A stretch of DNA of 64,000 nucleotides from Mytilus californianus. Its lineage: Eukaryota > Mollusca > Bivalvia > Mytilida > Mytilidae. Below the pieces are notes generated by a model, which was not told where the DNA came from, did not search any database, and was given only the letters and a program-made list of their open reading frames with translations. Both the position numbers and the translations under genes were made by a program. The stretch is from positions 106,055,088 to 106,119,087 of the forward strand of contig NW_026262734.1 in assembly GCF_021869535.1 (NCBI RefSeq). Direction: 5' to 3'. Positions 43,197 to 54,570 of this stretch are shown here, piece after piece (position 1 is the first letter of the stretch; the number at the start of each line of letters is the position of its first letter).

Positions 43197-43450
43197 AAAG
43201 TAAAATCACAAAAATACTGAACTCCGAGGAAAATTCCAAAAGAAAAGTCCCTAATCAAATGGCAAAATCAAAAGCTCAAACACATCAAACGAATGGATAA
43301 CAACTGTCATATTCCTTACTTGGTACAGGCATTTTCTTATGTAGACAATGGTGGATTGAACCTGGTTTTATAGCTAGTTAAACCTCTCACTTGTATGACA
43401 GTCGCATCAAATTCAATTATATTGACAACGATGCGTTAACAAAACAAACA
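43197..43450 (+). repeat. Dispersed family C copy
   Basis: AAGTAAAATCACAAAAATAC, TGAACTCCGAGGAAAATTCC, CTCAAACACATCAAACGAAT and ATGGTGGATTGAACCTGG. Very similar to 54308-54545. Confidence 0.7.
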
Positions 43451-43691
43451 GACACAATAGGTAAAAATGTCAAAAATAGGGGTACACAGTCATCATTGTG
43501 TTATCATCTTAATCACTATAAAAACAAACAATAAACAAAAACCCAGCCCCCCCCCGAAAAGTCAAATGGTCCATGCCTTATCATATTTTCGGTTTTTAAA
43601 TTTTTTTTAAAACTGAAATAAATAGTTAAACCAGGAACTTCTGTTTCAGAAATAAGAGGCGTTTTTCAATGACGATAACTTAAGGAAATAT

Positions 43692-44222
43692 TAGTCCAAA
43701 TAATTATGACGTCTTGTAAGGCTATTTTATTTTTTTCTGTGACGCCTTCCTACGTCACTTCCGGCGAATATAAAATATCAAACTCGGTAAAATTTGGCAG
43801 AATCGAATTTCCGGATAATATAAATCGAACGTTCCAGAAATTCGGGTCCATTAAATTTAACCGAGTTGGATATTTTATATTCGCCGGAAGTGACGTATCT
43901 TCGAAACTCTGGGAAACCATTTTGAAAACAAAATAAATATTTGCCCACCTTAAATGGAATCGTATCTTATTTTATCATTTCTTTTGGATATTTCTGTAAA
44001 TATTTTGCATCAATAAGCACACAAAAGATGAGACTTTTTATCTTTGCTAAAATTTCTAACCGTTAATGAAGATTTCATGCCTAAATTGGGTCTCAAAGTT
44101 CCCCCCAAAATTCTCTCTCAAAGTCCAGACGGAAAAATTGGCCTCAGCGTTATGACGTCGTAGGAAGGCGTCACAGAAAAAAATTAAAATAACCTTACAA
44201 GACGTCATAATAATTTGGACTA
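43692..44222. mobile_element. 531-bp Mutator-type MITE with perfect 9-bp target duplication
   Basis: Terminal inverted repeats of about 63 bp (TAGTCCAAATAATTATGACG at 43692; CGTCATAATAATTTGGACTA ending 44222) are flanked on both sides by AGGAAATAT (43683-43691 and 44223-44231). A second inverted pair sits inside (43751-43788 with 43860-43897, ACGTCACTTCCGGCGAATAT). Long inverted ends with a 9-bp duplication are characteristic of Mutator-like elements. The paralogous site in copy 3 (near 52175, AAAAAATATCAGTCAC) lacks it, which confirms insertion. Confidence 0.85.
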
Positions 44223-44601
44223 AGGAAATATCAGTGACTCAGAAAGAAAATTGGTTTACTCGCCAATTTTGTGGCAAGCGTTTGCTTATGTTACTTGCAC
44301 CAATAAGATTTCAAAGAACCTTAATGTGCATGCATTAACTTAGAAAATACATGTATGTTAATCAGTCCTGTTCTGGACAAAATAAAAGGATATGTATATA
44401 TCTAAAAATAGCAACAATCAACGTTCAATCTGTCTAGGAGTGGATCAGTTTTAAAATAAACTGCTGCAGTTACTAAATTAAATTATATAAATGCCTAAGA
44501 ATAAAACTTTAACAAGCGAATGTAGTTGTTATATTTTATATATTCATGGCGTGATTTTTTGTTGTACTGATAATTATGAATTTAATATGTGTGTTTAGTT
44601 G

Positions 44602-44677
44602 TGTATCACCTTCACTGGTGATCCAATGCATGGATCTGTCGTAGAGTTGTCACTTGTTTAGACGTATATATATATCC
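44602..44677 (+). mobile_element. SINE L fragment (3' end only)
   Basis: CACTGGTGATCCAATGCATG, GATCTGTCGTAGAGTTGTC and TTGTTTAGACG, then a (TA)n end. This is a 5'-truncated copy in the opposite orientation to the two full copies. The equivalent site in copy 3 (about 52325, CGTATATCCAGAATCC) has no insertion. Confidence 0.65.
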
Positions 44678-44798
44678 AGACCAGTATCCGTTGAATGTTC
44701 ATAAAAATGAAAAAAACTTATTTTAGAATTTGTCTAACCTATGTCAGACTTTCAAAGAAATTGCAAAATATATGTATTTTTAATTTATTTTTTGTAGC

Positions 44799-46512
44799 AT
44801 GTCGAGTAAATTGACTGTGTGTGGAGTATGCGATTATCAGAACATTAACAAACCCTCGGTGGTCTGGTGTTCAGAATGCGACGAAGGACTTTGTGGGGAA
44901 TGTAAAGTGCATCATGCAGCTTCAAAGGCGTCCAGAGACCACAGTATTGTTCTACAATCCGATTACCAAAATTTACCTTCTAATATATTAGAAATCTCTC
45001 AAACTTGTCCAAAGCACTATGAAAAATACCAAATATTTTGTAAGAAGCATGATAGTCTATGTTGTAGACGATGTGTTGTTGAAACACATAACGATTGAAA
45101 AGATTTAAACGCGATAGAGGATGTCATTAAGAATGTAAAATCTTCAAATGCATTTTTAGAGATGGAACAAATGTTGACAGAACTTTCAGAAAATTTGCAG
45201 AATATAAGAAAAGATCTACAAGAAAACATTAAAAGTCTCAAGGAGAAAAGGACAAAAATAGAAAAAGAAGTTCAGCAGACACGAACAGTGATTAATAATC
45301 ATCTTGATAGGCTACAGGAAAATTTAACGAAAGAGTTGTTTGCCGTTGGGGAAAAGGAAAACAAAAGCATCATAAACATGATATCATCAATACAAGAGAA
45401 GGAATTAGAGATTACTGAAAGTCGATTCATTCTAGATAAAGTAAAACAGCATGCGTCAGAACTCCAATCTTTCTAAGCTATGACACACATTAAATGCGAT
45501 GTCATGAACCACGAACAATTTTTGGAATCCTTAATAAAAGGAGAGAAAATGAATCATGTTTTCATTTCTTAAAAAATGATGTGGATACCATCCCTACCAC
45601 AATCAATAGAATGGGAACTACTATCTTAGAAACAAGGCCAGGGAATGCAACATTAACAAACAGGAAGAACACACAAGCACATATAATGATGCCTATTACA
45701 CCTGTTCCTACCATTGATGATATCAAACTTACTTTACGACAGGGCGTGAAAACAATCGGACAGGACATCAAAAGTGGCTGCTTACTTGCTGATGGCAGAA
45801 TGATTTTTTCCTGCTATAGGTATGACAAAATTAACGTCCTCTAAATCGACGGATCATTAGATTTTACATTGAAGCCGGGATCGAAAACATCTCATATAGA
45901 TTTTATCGAGAATAGTCAAAAACTTGTCGTAACATCTGGCTTTAACTACCAATGCATTAAGATTATCAATGTTTTAAACAGAAAAACTGAGAAATCTATT
46001 AATGTTAGAACACAAATTCATGGAATAGTTCACAAAGATGGAAAATTATGCTATAATGGGGGAAGTTTTGGATTATGGGTTGTAAATTTAGATAACGACT
46101 CTGTTACCCAGTTAGTAAAAGTTTCATTGTCTAAATATGCCAGCATTGCAATTTGGTCAGATAAAATTTATTTCATAAACGAGGATGATTCAGTAACAAC
46201 CTGTGATATTCAAGGGAACTTGAAATGGCAATTAGAACTTGCAGCATTTCTTCAGACGGCACGAGGTATTACAGTGGACAATTGCGGGCATGTTTACGTA
46301 TCGGGCTATGCAACTTCCAATGTCGTCGTAATTTCACCTGATTGAAAGATCCACAAATTATTACTGTCAGAGAAAGATGGTTTGAAATATCCGCAAGCTT
46401 TGTGCTTTGATCGAACAAATAACCAGTTACTTATTGCGAACCATCGAAATAACGCATTTCTTTATGACGTTTCAAAATTAATTGTTACAATATCACCTTC
46501 ACTACTTAAATA
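44799..46512 (+). pseudogene. B-box/coiled-coil/propeller gene copy 2, dead
   Basis: Collinear with the intact copy 3 gene. B-box 1 and most of B-box 2 are open for 99 codons, then the Cys-100 codon TGC has become TGA (45096-45098). Further lesions are TAA at 45474, a 7-nt deletion near 45570 that shifts the frame, TAA at 45842 and TGA at 46343. The normal stop is lost, so reading would continue to about 46512. The coiled coil is well kept and shares an 89-bp identical block with copy 3 (45249-45337). The propeller is recognisable (RGITVDN, VYVSGYATSN). No promoter block was found upstream, so it may not be transcribed from its own promoter. Confidence 0.92.
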
Positions 46513-46603
46513 AATTTCTCTCTGACGTTTCAAAATGAATTGTTACAATATCACTGAGGTGATCTTCTTTGTTATTTATACATAAATCAGTTTTTAGTGA
46601 GAA

Positions 46604-47936
46604 AACTAGAGGCTTCAGGAAGCCTGTGTCGCTCACCTGATATTTTTATTTACAATTGATGCATGAAATAATGCAAACGTTCTACTTTTGCTTTAGTTTC
46701 AGAGTTATAAGCCAAAAACTTCATTTTACCCCTATGTTCTATTTTTAGCCATGTCTGCTATGTTGATGGGCAGACAGGGTCATCATACACATTTTTCAAA
46801 CTAGATACCCTAATGATGATTGTGGCCAAGTTTGGTTAAATTTGTCTCAGTTGTTTCAGAGGAGAAGACTTTTGTAAAAGATTACAAAAATTTACCAAAA
46901 ATTGTTATAAATTGACTTTAAAGGGCAATAACTCCTTAATGGGGCAATTGACCATTTTGATCATTTGACTTATTTGTAGATTCTACTTTGCTGAACATTA
47001 TTTCTGTTTACAGTTTATTTCTATCTATGATAATATTCAAAATAATAACCAAAAAGCTGCAAAATTTATTTAAAATTACAAATTCATGGGCAGCGACCTA
47101 ACAACGAGTTGTCTGAATCGTCTGAAAATTTAAGATAGATCTTAGCCTGATAACATTTTTACTCTGTCAAATTTGCTCTAAATGCTTTAGTTTCAGAGAC
47201 ATACTAGTAAGCCAAAAACTGCATTTTACCCCATATGTTCTATTTTTAGCCATATTTGGTCAACTGACACAGTTTTTTTTAACAAGATACCCTAATGATA
47301 ATTGTGACTGACTAAGTTTGATTAAATTTGTATCAGTAGTTTCAGAGGAGAAGACTTTTGTAAGATTACAAACATTTACAAAAATTTGTTTAAAATTTAC
47401 TATAAAGGACAATAACTCATTAAGCGGTCAATTGACCATTTTGATCATCATGACTTATTTATAGATCTTTCTTTGCTGAACATTATTGCTGTTTACAGTT
47501 TATCTCTATCTATAATAATATTAAAGATAATAACCAAAAACTGCAAAATTTCCTTAAAGTTGCCAATTAAGGGGCAGCAACCCAACAATGGGTTGTCCGA
47601 TTTGTCTGAAAATTTCAGGGAAGATAGGTCATGACCTGATCAACAATTTAAAAAAATGTCAGATTTGCTCTAAATGCTTTGGCTTCAGAGATATAGGCCA
47701 AAATCTACATTTTACCCCTATGTTCTTTTTTTAGCCATGACGGCCATCTTCGTTGGTTGGCCAAGATATCGGACAATTTTTTCAAACTAGATACCCCAAT
47801 AATAATTGTGGACAAGTTTGGTTATTTTTGGCTCAGTAGTTTCAAAAGAGAAGATTTTTGTAAAAGTTAACGGACGACCGGACGACGGACGACAGATGAC
47901 GGACGTCAAGTGATGAGAAAAGCTCACTTGGCTAAA
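46604..47936 (+). mobile_element. Modular element E, forward copy
   Basis: Starts AGAGGCTTCAGGAAGCCTGTG-like (itself a short hairpin) with TCGCTCACCTG. About 490-bp modules repeat from 46735, 47237 and 47720; their markers are ATGTTCTATTTTTAGCCAT, AACTAGATACCC and GGGCAATAACTC. It ends with a GGACGACGGACGACAG-like run and GAGAAAAGCTCACTTGGC. Non-coding; a reversed copy lies at 49436-50432. Confidence 0.65.
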
Positions 47937-48149
47937 ATTGAATTGCACTTTTTGTGTTTTCTTAATGAACACAATTGTAAATGTGTTTAAAGTAAAGCTA
48001 TTGTACATCGAAACACTATTCAGTTGAAGTCGCTACAATTCTTTTTTTGTACTCGCATTCAACTTGAAAACTATTGGGTAATTGCACAAGTAAAGGCATG
48101 TTAGTTAAAACACACTGTGTTATGTTTGAAATTGTTTAACAAAAACACG
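47937..48149. other. 3' flank of copy 2 resumed
   Basis: AATTGTAAATGTGTTTAAAG resembles the 3' flanks of copies 1 and 4 (for example AAATGTGTTCGAAAG at 63158), so element E inserted into this flank. No gene is seen. Confidence 0.4.
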
Positions 48150-48790
48150 TATAAAATAGAGAATGGAATCGGTGAATGTGTCAAAGAGACATTAACCCAA
48201 TCAAAGAGCAGAAAGCATCCAAAAGCCACCATTGGGTCTCAAAACAGCAAGAACATCCCGCTGCAGCTGACCCATGTATGCTCGTTTTAAAGTTTAGCTA
48301 TGTCATGAAGTGTACACAAGATGAAGTGCACAAGACCGTGTCTTCTTGCATTTTAAGCATGTATTTATCTATGTATAAAAAGAAGATGTGATATGATTGC
48401 CAATGAGACAACTCTACACAAGAGACCAAATGACACAGAAATTAGTAATTTATCACATACCGAATAGTCGGTTATTAAAGTCCCTGAAATTACAAATGTA
48501 AATCAATTCAAACGAGAAAACTAACGAAATTATTTATGTACAAAATAATGAACGAAAAACAAATATTGAAAACAGCAACTAAGTTACTTGGGACAGGCAC
48601 ATGCATAATGTGGCGGGGTTAAACATGTTAGCGGGCGCCCAACCCTCCCCTTAACCTGGAAAAGTTGTTAAAAAGTACAACATAAGAACAAACTAAAAAA
48701 ATCAGTTAAAAATGCTTAACTCTTCAGACGAATACTTCAAATAGAAATACATCTAACAAAAACACAGAGTGGACATGGCCGGGTACTGAC
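48150..48790 (+). repeat. Dispersed family K split by a SINE-like copy
   Basis: 48160-48370 (GAATGGAATCGGTGAATGTG, CAAAGAGACATTAACCC, CCATTGGGTCTC) and 48585-48660 (ACTTGGGACAGGCACATGC, GGCGGGGTTAAACATG, CAACCCTCCCC) belong together. They are separated by a reverse family A copy at 48375-48582 (GATGTGATATGATTGCC, GACAACTCTAC, ACATACCGAATAG). The 71-codon frame at 48176 is repeat. Confidence 0.55.
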
Positions 48791-49435
48791 TTGTACATTC
48801 CATCCTATACATAGATAAATACATGCCAGTCCATCAGTTTTTTTTATTGTTACCTGTCAGAATTTGTCTCTTCTTAATCGATTTGCGAGACTTGTACATC
48901 GATACACTACTTTCACCTTCATATCAATTTTAAATCAAAGAATGTATGCCGATGTTTGTTATCTTAAACTTGCAGAGATCTTCTCAAATGTTTACTGAAA
49001 AAAAGCAGAAAAAAGAAAACCGTTACTTCTCCTGTTCGACAGAAAATATGGGATGCCGTCCAATTTGCAAGATTACCTATACATGCTATATGCAGTATTA
49101 TGCCATAATGAAATAATGATATACAATGGTTTTTTTCGACGTTTTTCTTGTGGTTTTGATTCTTTTTTCGTCTTCAGGTTTTTGAACTGCCCCCTTCGTA
49201 TCGACTCTCCCTTTTTCAGAGTGCTCATGTAGCCTTGCTTCTTAAAGCAATGTTGGTAGTAAAAATCAAATTCTGACTCATTTACATTACAACAAGAAGA
49301 AGACCTGTCCTGCTCGTGCGAATTTCAAGTATTTCTACTCTAAATTCAATAGGCTATAAACAAAACAAGCACAGAAATAGGATTAGTTGCTCGCAGTAAC
49401 ATATAATTTTCTCTTGCGATACAATATTTATTATT
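48791..49435. other. No gene seen
   Basis: AT-rich spacer with chance frames only. Confidence 0.5.
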
Positions 49436-50432
49436 TCACGTCCATCGTCCGTCGTCGTCATTAACTTTTACAAAAATCTTCTCCTCTGAAACAAATGGGC
49501 CAAATTAAACCAAACTTGGCCTAAATCATCCTTAGGGTATCTTATTAAAAAAATGTATCCGATGACCCCGCCAATCAATCAAGATTGCCACCATTGCTAA
49601 AATTAAAATATCGGTGTAAAATGTGTATTTTGGTTTATATCTCTTAAATTAAAGAACAAATCTGACAGGATAAAAATGTTCCTTATATCAAGATCTATCC
49701 GCCCTGAAATTTGTAGACGCATCCGACGACCCGTTTTCGGGTGGCTTCCCCTGAATTGGTAATTTGAAGGAAATTTTGCAGTTGTTGGTTATTTTCTTGA
49801 ATATTATAATAGAAAGAGATAAACTGTAAACAGCAAAATTGTTCAGCAAAGTTAGCTGTATAAATAAGTCAAACATGACCAAAATTGTCAATTGAACCCA
49901 TAAGGAGTTATTGCCCTTTAAATTCAATTACTCACAATTTTTCGTAATTTTTGTAATCTTTTACAATAATCTTCTCTGAAACTACTGGGCCAAATTTAAT
50001 TAAACTTTGCCTAAATCATTCTTTGTGTATCTAGTTTTAAAAATGTATCCGATGACCCCGCCCATCAACCAAGATGGCCGCCATGGCTAAAAATAAAACA
50101 ATGAGGGGGATGCAGTTTGGCTTATATCTCTGAAACTGAAGCATTTAGAGCAAATCTGATATAGGGTAAAAATGTTCATCAAGTCAATATCAATCTGACC
50201 TTCAATTGTCAGACACATCAAACAACCTGTTTTTGGGTTGCTGCCCCTGAATTGATAATTTGAAGGAAATTTTGCAGTTTTTGGTTATCATCTTGAATAT
50301 TAAAATAGATAGAGATAAACTGTAGACAACAAAATTGTTCAACAAATTAATATATACAAATTAGTCAACATGACCAAAATTGTCAATTGATTCCATAAGG
50401 AGTTATTGCCCTTTAATTTAAACTTTTCATAA
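49436..50432 (-). mobile_element. Modular element E, reverse copy
   Basis: Reverse of 46604-47936, two modules: CGTCCATCGTCCGTCGTCG, TCTTCTCCTCTGAAAC, TTTTGCAGTTGTTGGTTAT, ATAAGGAGTTATTGCCCTTT. It ends just before the copy 3 unit begins at about 50450. The 79-codon frame within it is not a gene. Confidence 0.65.
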
Positions 50433-50689
50433 TGTTTCGAAAAATAATATTAATGACATCAGTTGATTCGAAAGTAGGTTCTGCTCCACATGTAAAATCG
50501 TATTTAAGAATAAACGGACAATACGTATAAACTACTATCAGTATAACGGTTTATAAAAAAGAATAAAAAGTAAGGATGCATTTAAATTTTAAAAATAATT
50601 AGTTAAATCTTAAAATCATTACACACCAAATAATAGTGTTCAGCCCAAAATCCTTTTTAAATGTATAGCGAAAAGTTTTTTCTCGAAAC

Positions 50690-50823
50690 AGAACAGAGAA
50701 GAATCACGGATAAACTTATCATGTTGAATTTTACCGCGGTATAATACTCAGCAGAAAGTATGTACTGGTCACGTGTTCAAATACCTACATTGGATCAGTT
50801 GATAGACATATTCTGGATCTCAG
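50690..50823 (+). promoter_or_regulatory. Promoter and first non-coding exon of the intact B-box gene
   Basis: A block of about 130 bp, well conserved with those before copies 1 and 4. It contains GAAACAGAACAGAGAA, GGTCACGTG (perfect E-box CACGTG at 50770-50775) and TTCTGGATCTCAG followed by the donor GTAAAG (GT at 50824). Homology extends upstream to about 50450 (CAGTTGATTCGAAAGTAGG) in copy 4. No clear TATA box is seen in this copy. The transcription start is not fixed by sequence. Confidence 0.6.
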
Positions 50824-52447
50824 GTAAAGCAATGATTTCAACACTTACAATGACATGCTTGATGAGTAGTTGCTTTGTTTCTAACCTATTGAATCAATTG
50901 TGTTATGAGTTTTAATTTTCATATTTAATGCAAGTCCAAGTCAATAAAATCAGTGACTTTAAAATCTACTTTCGTTTTAGCTTCGCATATAAGGTTAAAA
51001 TATCTAAACATTGAGTATGTAAATAAAAAGCACAAATAAATGATAAAAATAAACACGAACATGTAGCATTGACAAAATAATTTTCGTTTGTCTTTTAACT
51101 TATTTTAAATCAAATTCAAAATTGTTAACACCACCATTGTTATTTTGAGTACAGACAAATATGTCCACCTGGAAAATGTTAAGATCTTAAGAGCTGCATA
51201 TACAATCATTGACAATTAAAAATACATTGTATAACACTGATTGAACATCTCCTACCGCTTTTTACCAAAATACAAAATTCTTTAATCCTTCAAAAAGTAT
51301 GCATAGTAAACATGGTAAAGACGCAAAAATAAAAACAAAACAAGTAATGAAAATATTATATACTTGAGTATTGTGTTTCTTGATTGATTATATTGCTTTA
51401 CCATGTTAACGTGGAAGGGCAGATAAAAAAAAAGATAGATTCATTAAGATCGGATCATGACTATCAAGGGCAGGACATTTTAAAAACCACTGGAATATGA
51501 TAGTTTGGAAGAGTGATTGAAGTGACAGATTTTGGTGTTGTATAAACAGCCCACCTATAATCCCTTCAGAGAGTTTTTGCAAGGGTTCAATAACGTGCTG
51601 AGGCTTAAAATTCGCCTTACACGAGTCATCGGATTTAGCGACCTCATTTAGACCTGCAGTTGTCAGTCGACCAAAACTTGTATTTATAAACACTCTAGGA
51701 AACAAAACCTTACCAAGCGGGCTCTCCACATTAGCAAGCTTTAGGTTGTTTCTACATGAACGGGAGTAGTCATTGGATGAGCATATTTCTTTACCTAGTC
51801 AAACCCTTTTGGTATGCCCTTCGACCTTGCTTCTAAATGTACTTTTGTTGATCTTTGACCCGTCCTCAGTTTAATCCCGTGATAATACGAACAAATGTTT
51901 ACTTGTATCATAAGTAATAATATTTGTAGCATGGCACTTGAAAAGTACAGTTCTATGTGAAATATCAATGTTACAAATTTATCTTGTCAAATTAACTTTG
52001 TTTACTTTTGTTTTCATACTTATTTACTTGTCTTTTTTTACATACTGTGACAAATAGTTAAAGCAGGAAATTCTGTTCCAAAAATGAAAAGCGATTTTCA
52101 AAGACTACCAATTAAAGCCCGCCACAATAATTTTCTAGTCGGCAGTATTACATGAAAGTTTGCAACCTAACAGAAAAAATATCAGTCACACGGGAAAAAA
52201 ATCTGTTTGTTCGTCCAAAGTGTGGCAAGCATATGCTTACATGACTTGCACCAACAACATTTCATAGAATCTTAATTTGCATTTAAAATTTGTTATTCGG
52301 TCCTGTTATGAAAAAAAACAATGAATACGTATATCCAGAATCCGGTGAATGTTTATAAGAATGGAACAATTCATATTTAAGGATTTGTCTAACCTAAGAC
52401 AGACTCTTATAGAGCAAGTTTTTACATTTAAAATTTCTTTTTTGTAG
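50824..52447 (+). other. Inferred 1.6-kb 5'-UTR intron of the intact B-box gene
   Basis: Donor CAG|GTAAAG to acceptor ATTTCTTTTTTGTAG. The intron is largely free of recognised insertions and so gives the ancestral layout against which copies 1, 2 and 4 can be compared. It includes conserved blocks ACAATCATTGA (51213), ACCATGTTAACGTGG (51399) and GATCTTTGACCCGTCCTCAG (51851). Confidence 0.55.
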
Positions 52448-52448
52448 C

Positions 52449-54137
52449 ATGTCGAGTAAGTTAAATTTATGTGGAGTATGCGACTACCGCCACATTAGCA
52501 AAACATCAGTGTTCTGGTGTTCAGAATGCGATGAAGGACTCTGTGAGGAGTGTAAAGACCATCATGCAGCTTCCAAAGGGACTAGAGGCCATATTATTGT
52601 TCTACAAACCGATTACCAAAGTTTACCTTCTTATATATTGGAAATTACTCAAACATGTCCAAAGCACAATGAAAAATACCAAATATTTTGTAGGAAGCAT
52701 GATACACCATGTTGTAGACGATGTGTTGTTGAAACACATAACGATTGCAAAGATTTAAACGCGATAGAGGATGTCATTAAGAATGTAAAATCATCAAATG
52801 CATTTTTAGAGATTGAACAAATGTTGAAAGAACTTTCAGAAAATTTGCAGAGAATAAGAAAAGATCGACAAGAAAACATTACAAGTTTAAAGGAGGACAG
52901 GACAAAAATAGAAAAAGAAGTTCAGCAGACACGAACAGTGATTAATAATCATCTTGATAGGCTACAGGAAAATTTAACGAAAGAGTTATACGCCGTTGAG
53001 GAAAAGGAAAACAAAAGCATCACAAACATAATATCATCAATACAAGAGAAGGAATTAGAGATTACTGAAAGTCAATCCATCCTAGATGAAATAAAACAGC
53101 ATGCGTCAGAACTCCAGACTTTCTTAGCTATGAAACACATCCAATGCGATGTCATGAACCACGAAATTTTTCTAGAATCCTTAATAAAAGGAGAGAAAAT
53201 GAATCATATTTTCATTACTTGGAAAAACGAAAATGATGTGGAAACCATCCCTACCACAGTCAATAGAATGGGAACCGTTATCTTGGAAACAAGGCCAGGG
53301 AATGCAACATTAACAAACAGGAAGAACAAACAAGCGCAGATAATGATGCATACCTCACCTGTTCCTACGATTGATGATATAAATCTTACTTTAGGACAGA
53401 CCGTGAAAACAATTGGTGGTGATATCAAAAGTTGTTGCTTATTACCTGATGGAAGAATGATTTTTTCCTGCTATACAAGTAACAAAATTCACGTGTTCAA
53501 ATCTAACGGCACTTTGGATTTTACATTTGAGACAGGATCCCCAACATCTCATATCTACTTTATCGAACAAGGTCAAAAACTTGCCGTAACAACTGGGTTT
53601 TACAACCAATGCATTAAAATTATCGACATGAAAAACATAAAAAATGAGAAATCAATCTTAATTGGATCACAGATTTATGGAATAGTTCACAAAGACGGAA
53701 AATTATTCTATAATGGAGGTAATTGTGGATTATGTGTTGTGAATTTAGAAGACGGCTCTGTTACACAGTTAGTTTGTGTTCCATTGTCCGAATATAGCAG
53801 CATTGCCATGTTGTCAAGTCATATTTATTTCATAGGCAAGGATAATTCAGTATCATGTTGTGATCTTCAAGGGACATTGCAATGGAAATTAGAACTTAAA
53901 GGATTTATTGAAAGCGCTCGAGGTATTACAGTTGACAATTACGGTCGGGTATACGTATCTGGCTATTCCACTTGCAATGTCATTGTAATTTCACCAGACG
54001 GAACCAAGCACAGATTGTTGCTGTCAAAGACAGATGGTCTTCATTTACCACAATCTGTGTACTTCGATCGAACAAATAACCACTTACTTATTGCGAACCG
54101 TCGAAAGGATGCATTTCTCTTTGACATTTCAAAATGA
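52449..54137 (+). CDS. RING-less TRIM-like protein: two B-boxes, coiled coil, NHL-like propeller (copy 3, intact)
   Basis: 562 residues in one coding exon; the ATG follows an acceptor by one base. B-box 1 spans 8-48 (C8, C11, C24, C27, C32, C35, H38/H39, H48). B-box 2 spans 70-100 (C70, H73, C81, C89, C92, H97, C100; the last ligand is Cys, as is common in such proteins). A coiled coil covers about 115-225 and a beta-propeller-like region about 310-560, with NHL-type units such as RGITVDNYGRVYVSGY and VISPDGTKHRLLLS. No RING precedes the B-boxes, so direct E3 ligase activity is not expected; B-boxes and coiled coil usually drive self-association. This class is greatly expanded in bivalves and often linked to innate immunity (family knowledge). 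Cytosolic: no signal or membrane segment. It is the only undamaged copy of four here. Confidence 0.92.
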   Translation: MSSKLNLCGVCDYRHISKTSVFWCSECDEGLCEECKDHHAASKGTRGHIIVLQTDYQSLPSYILEITQTCPKHNEKYQIFCRKHDTPCCRRCVVETHNDCKDLNAIEDVIKNVKSSNAFLEIEQMLKELSENLQRIRKDRQENITSLKEDRTKIEKEVQQTRTVINNHLDRLQENLTKELYAVEEKENKSITNIISSIQEKELEITESQSILDEIKQHASELQTFLAMKHIQCDVMNHEIFLESLIKGEKMNHIFITWKNENDVETIPTTVNRMGTVILETRPGNATLTNRKNKQAQIMMHTSPVPTIDDINLTLGQTVKTIGGDIKSCCLLPDGRMIFSCYTSNKIHVFKSNGTLDFTFETGSPTSHIYFIEQGQKLAVTTGFYNQCIKIIDMKNIKNEKSILIGSQIYGIVHKDGKLFYNGGNCGLCVVNLEDGSVTQLVCVPLSEYSSIAMLSSHIYFIGKDNSVSCCDLQGTLQWKLELKGFIESARGITVDNYGRVYVSGYSTCNVIVISPDGTKHRLLLSKTDGLHLPQSVYFDRTNNHLLIANRRKDAFLFDISK

Positions 54138-54281
54138 ATTGATACAACATCACCTTGGTCACTGAGATAAACCTTTCTCTAACACTAGTTAATACGTTTG
54201 TAATGAAAAATATTTGAATGTGCGGTTTTTTTTCCTACTAAATTAAACAATCCAAATTTTTGGACAAAAAAATTATACTCA

Positions 54282-54287
54282 AATAAA
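54282..54287 (+). terminator. Poly(A) signal of the intact B-box gene
   Basis: AATAAA about 145 nt after the stop; the only good candidate before the family C repeat begins at 54308. Confidence 0.5.
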
Positions 54288-54307
54288 ATTATGAATTTTA
54301 AATCTAC

Positions 54308-54545
54308 GTAGTCAAAAGTAAAATCACAAAAATACTGAACTCCGAGGAAAATTCAAAACGGTAAGTCCCTAATCAAATGGCAACATCAAAAGCTCAAACA
54401 CATCAAACGAATAAATAACAACTGTCATATTCCTTATTTTTACAGGGATTTTCTTGATTTAAAAAATGGTGGATTAAACCTGGTTTTATAGCTAGCTTAA
54501 CCTCTCACTTGTATGACAGTCGCATCAAATTCCATTATAATTAAA
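54308..54545 (+). repeat. Dispersed family C copy
   Basis: AAAGTAAAATCACAAAAATAC, CTGAACTCCGAGGAAAATTC, ACACATCAAACGAATAAAT and GGTGGATTAAACCTGG; near-identical to 43197-43450. Confidence 0.7.
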
Positions 54546-54570
54546 AACAATTGTTCATAGAACAATTGAA

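Larger units (their letters stand above)
42191..44797 (+). other. Residual 5'-UTR intron of copy 2
   Basis: Homologous with the copy 3 and copy 4 introns: ACAATCATTGA...ATAACACTGATT (42198), TAACCATGTTAACGTG (42411), GATCTTTGACCCGTCCTCAG (42794) and the terminal acceptor TTTATTTTTTGTAG. A 63-codon open frame at 42429-42620 lies in a block also conserved, but not open, in the other copies. Later insertions (family C, a Mutator-type MITE and a SINE L fragment) are listed separately. Confidence 0.55.

Noticed and set aside
45494..46345. Separate genes for propeller fragments of copy 2
   Set aside because: They are parts of one pseudogene separated by a frameshift and stops.
48176..48391. 71-codon frame
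   Set aside because: Lies in a dispersed repeat and ends inside a SINE-like copy.
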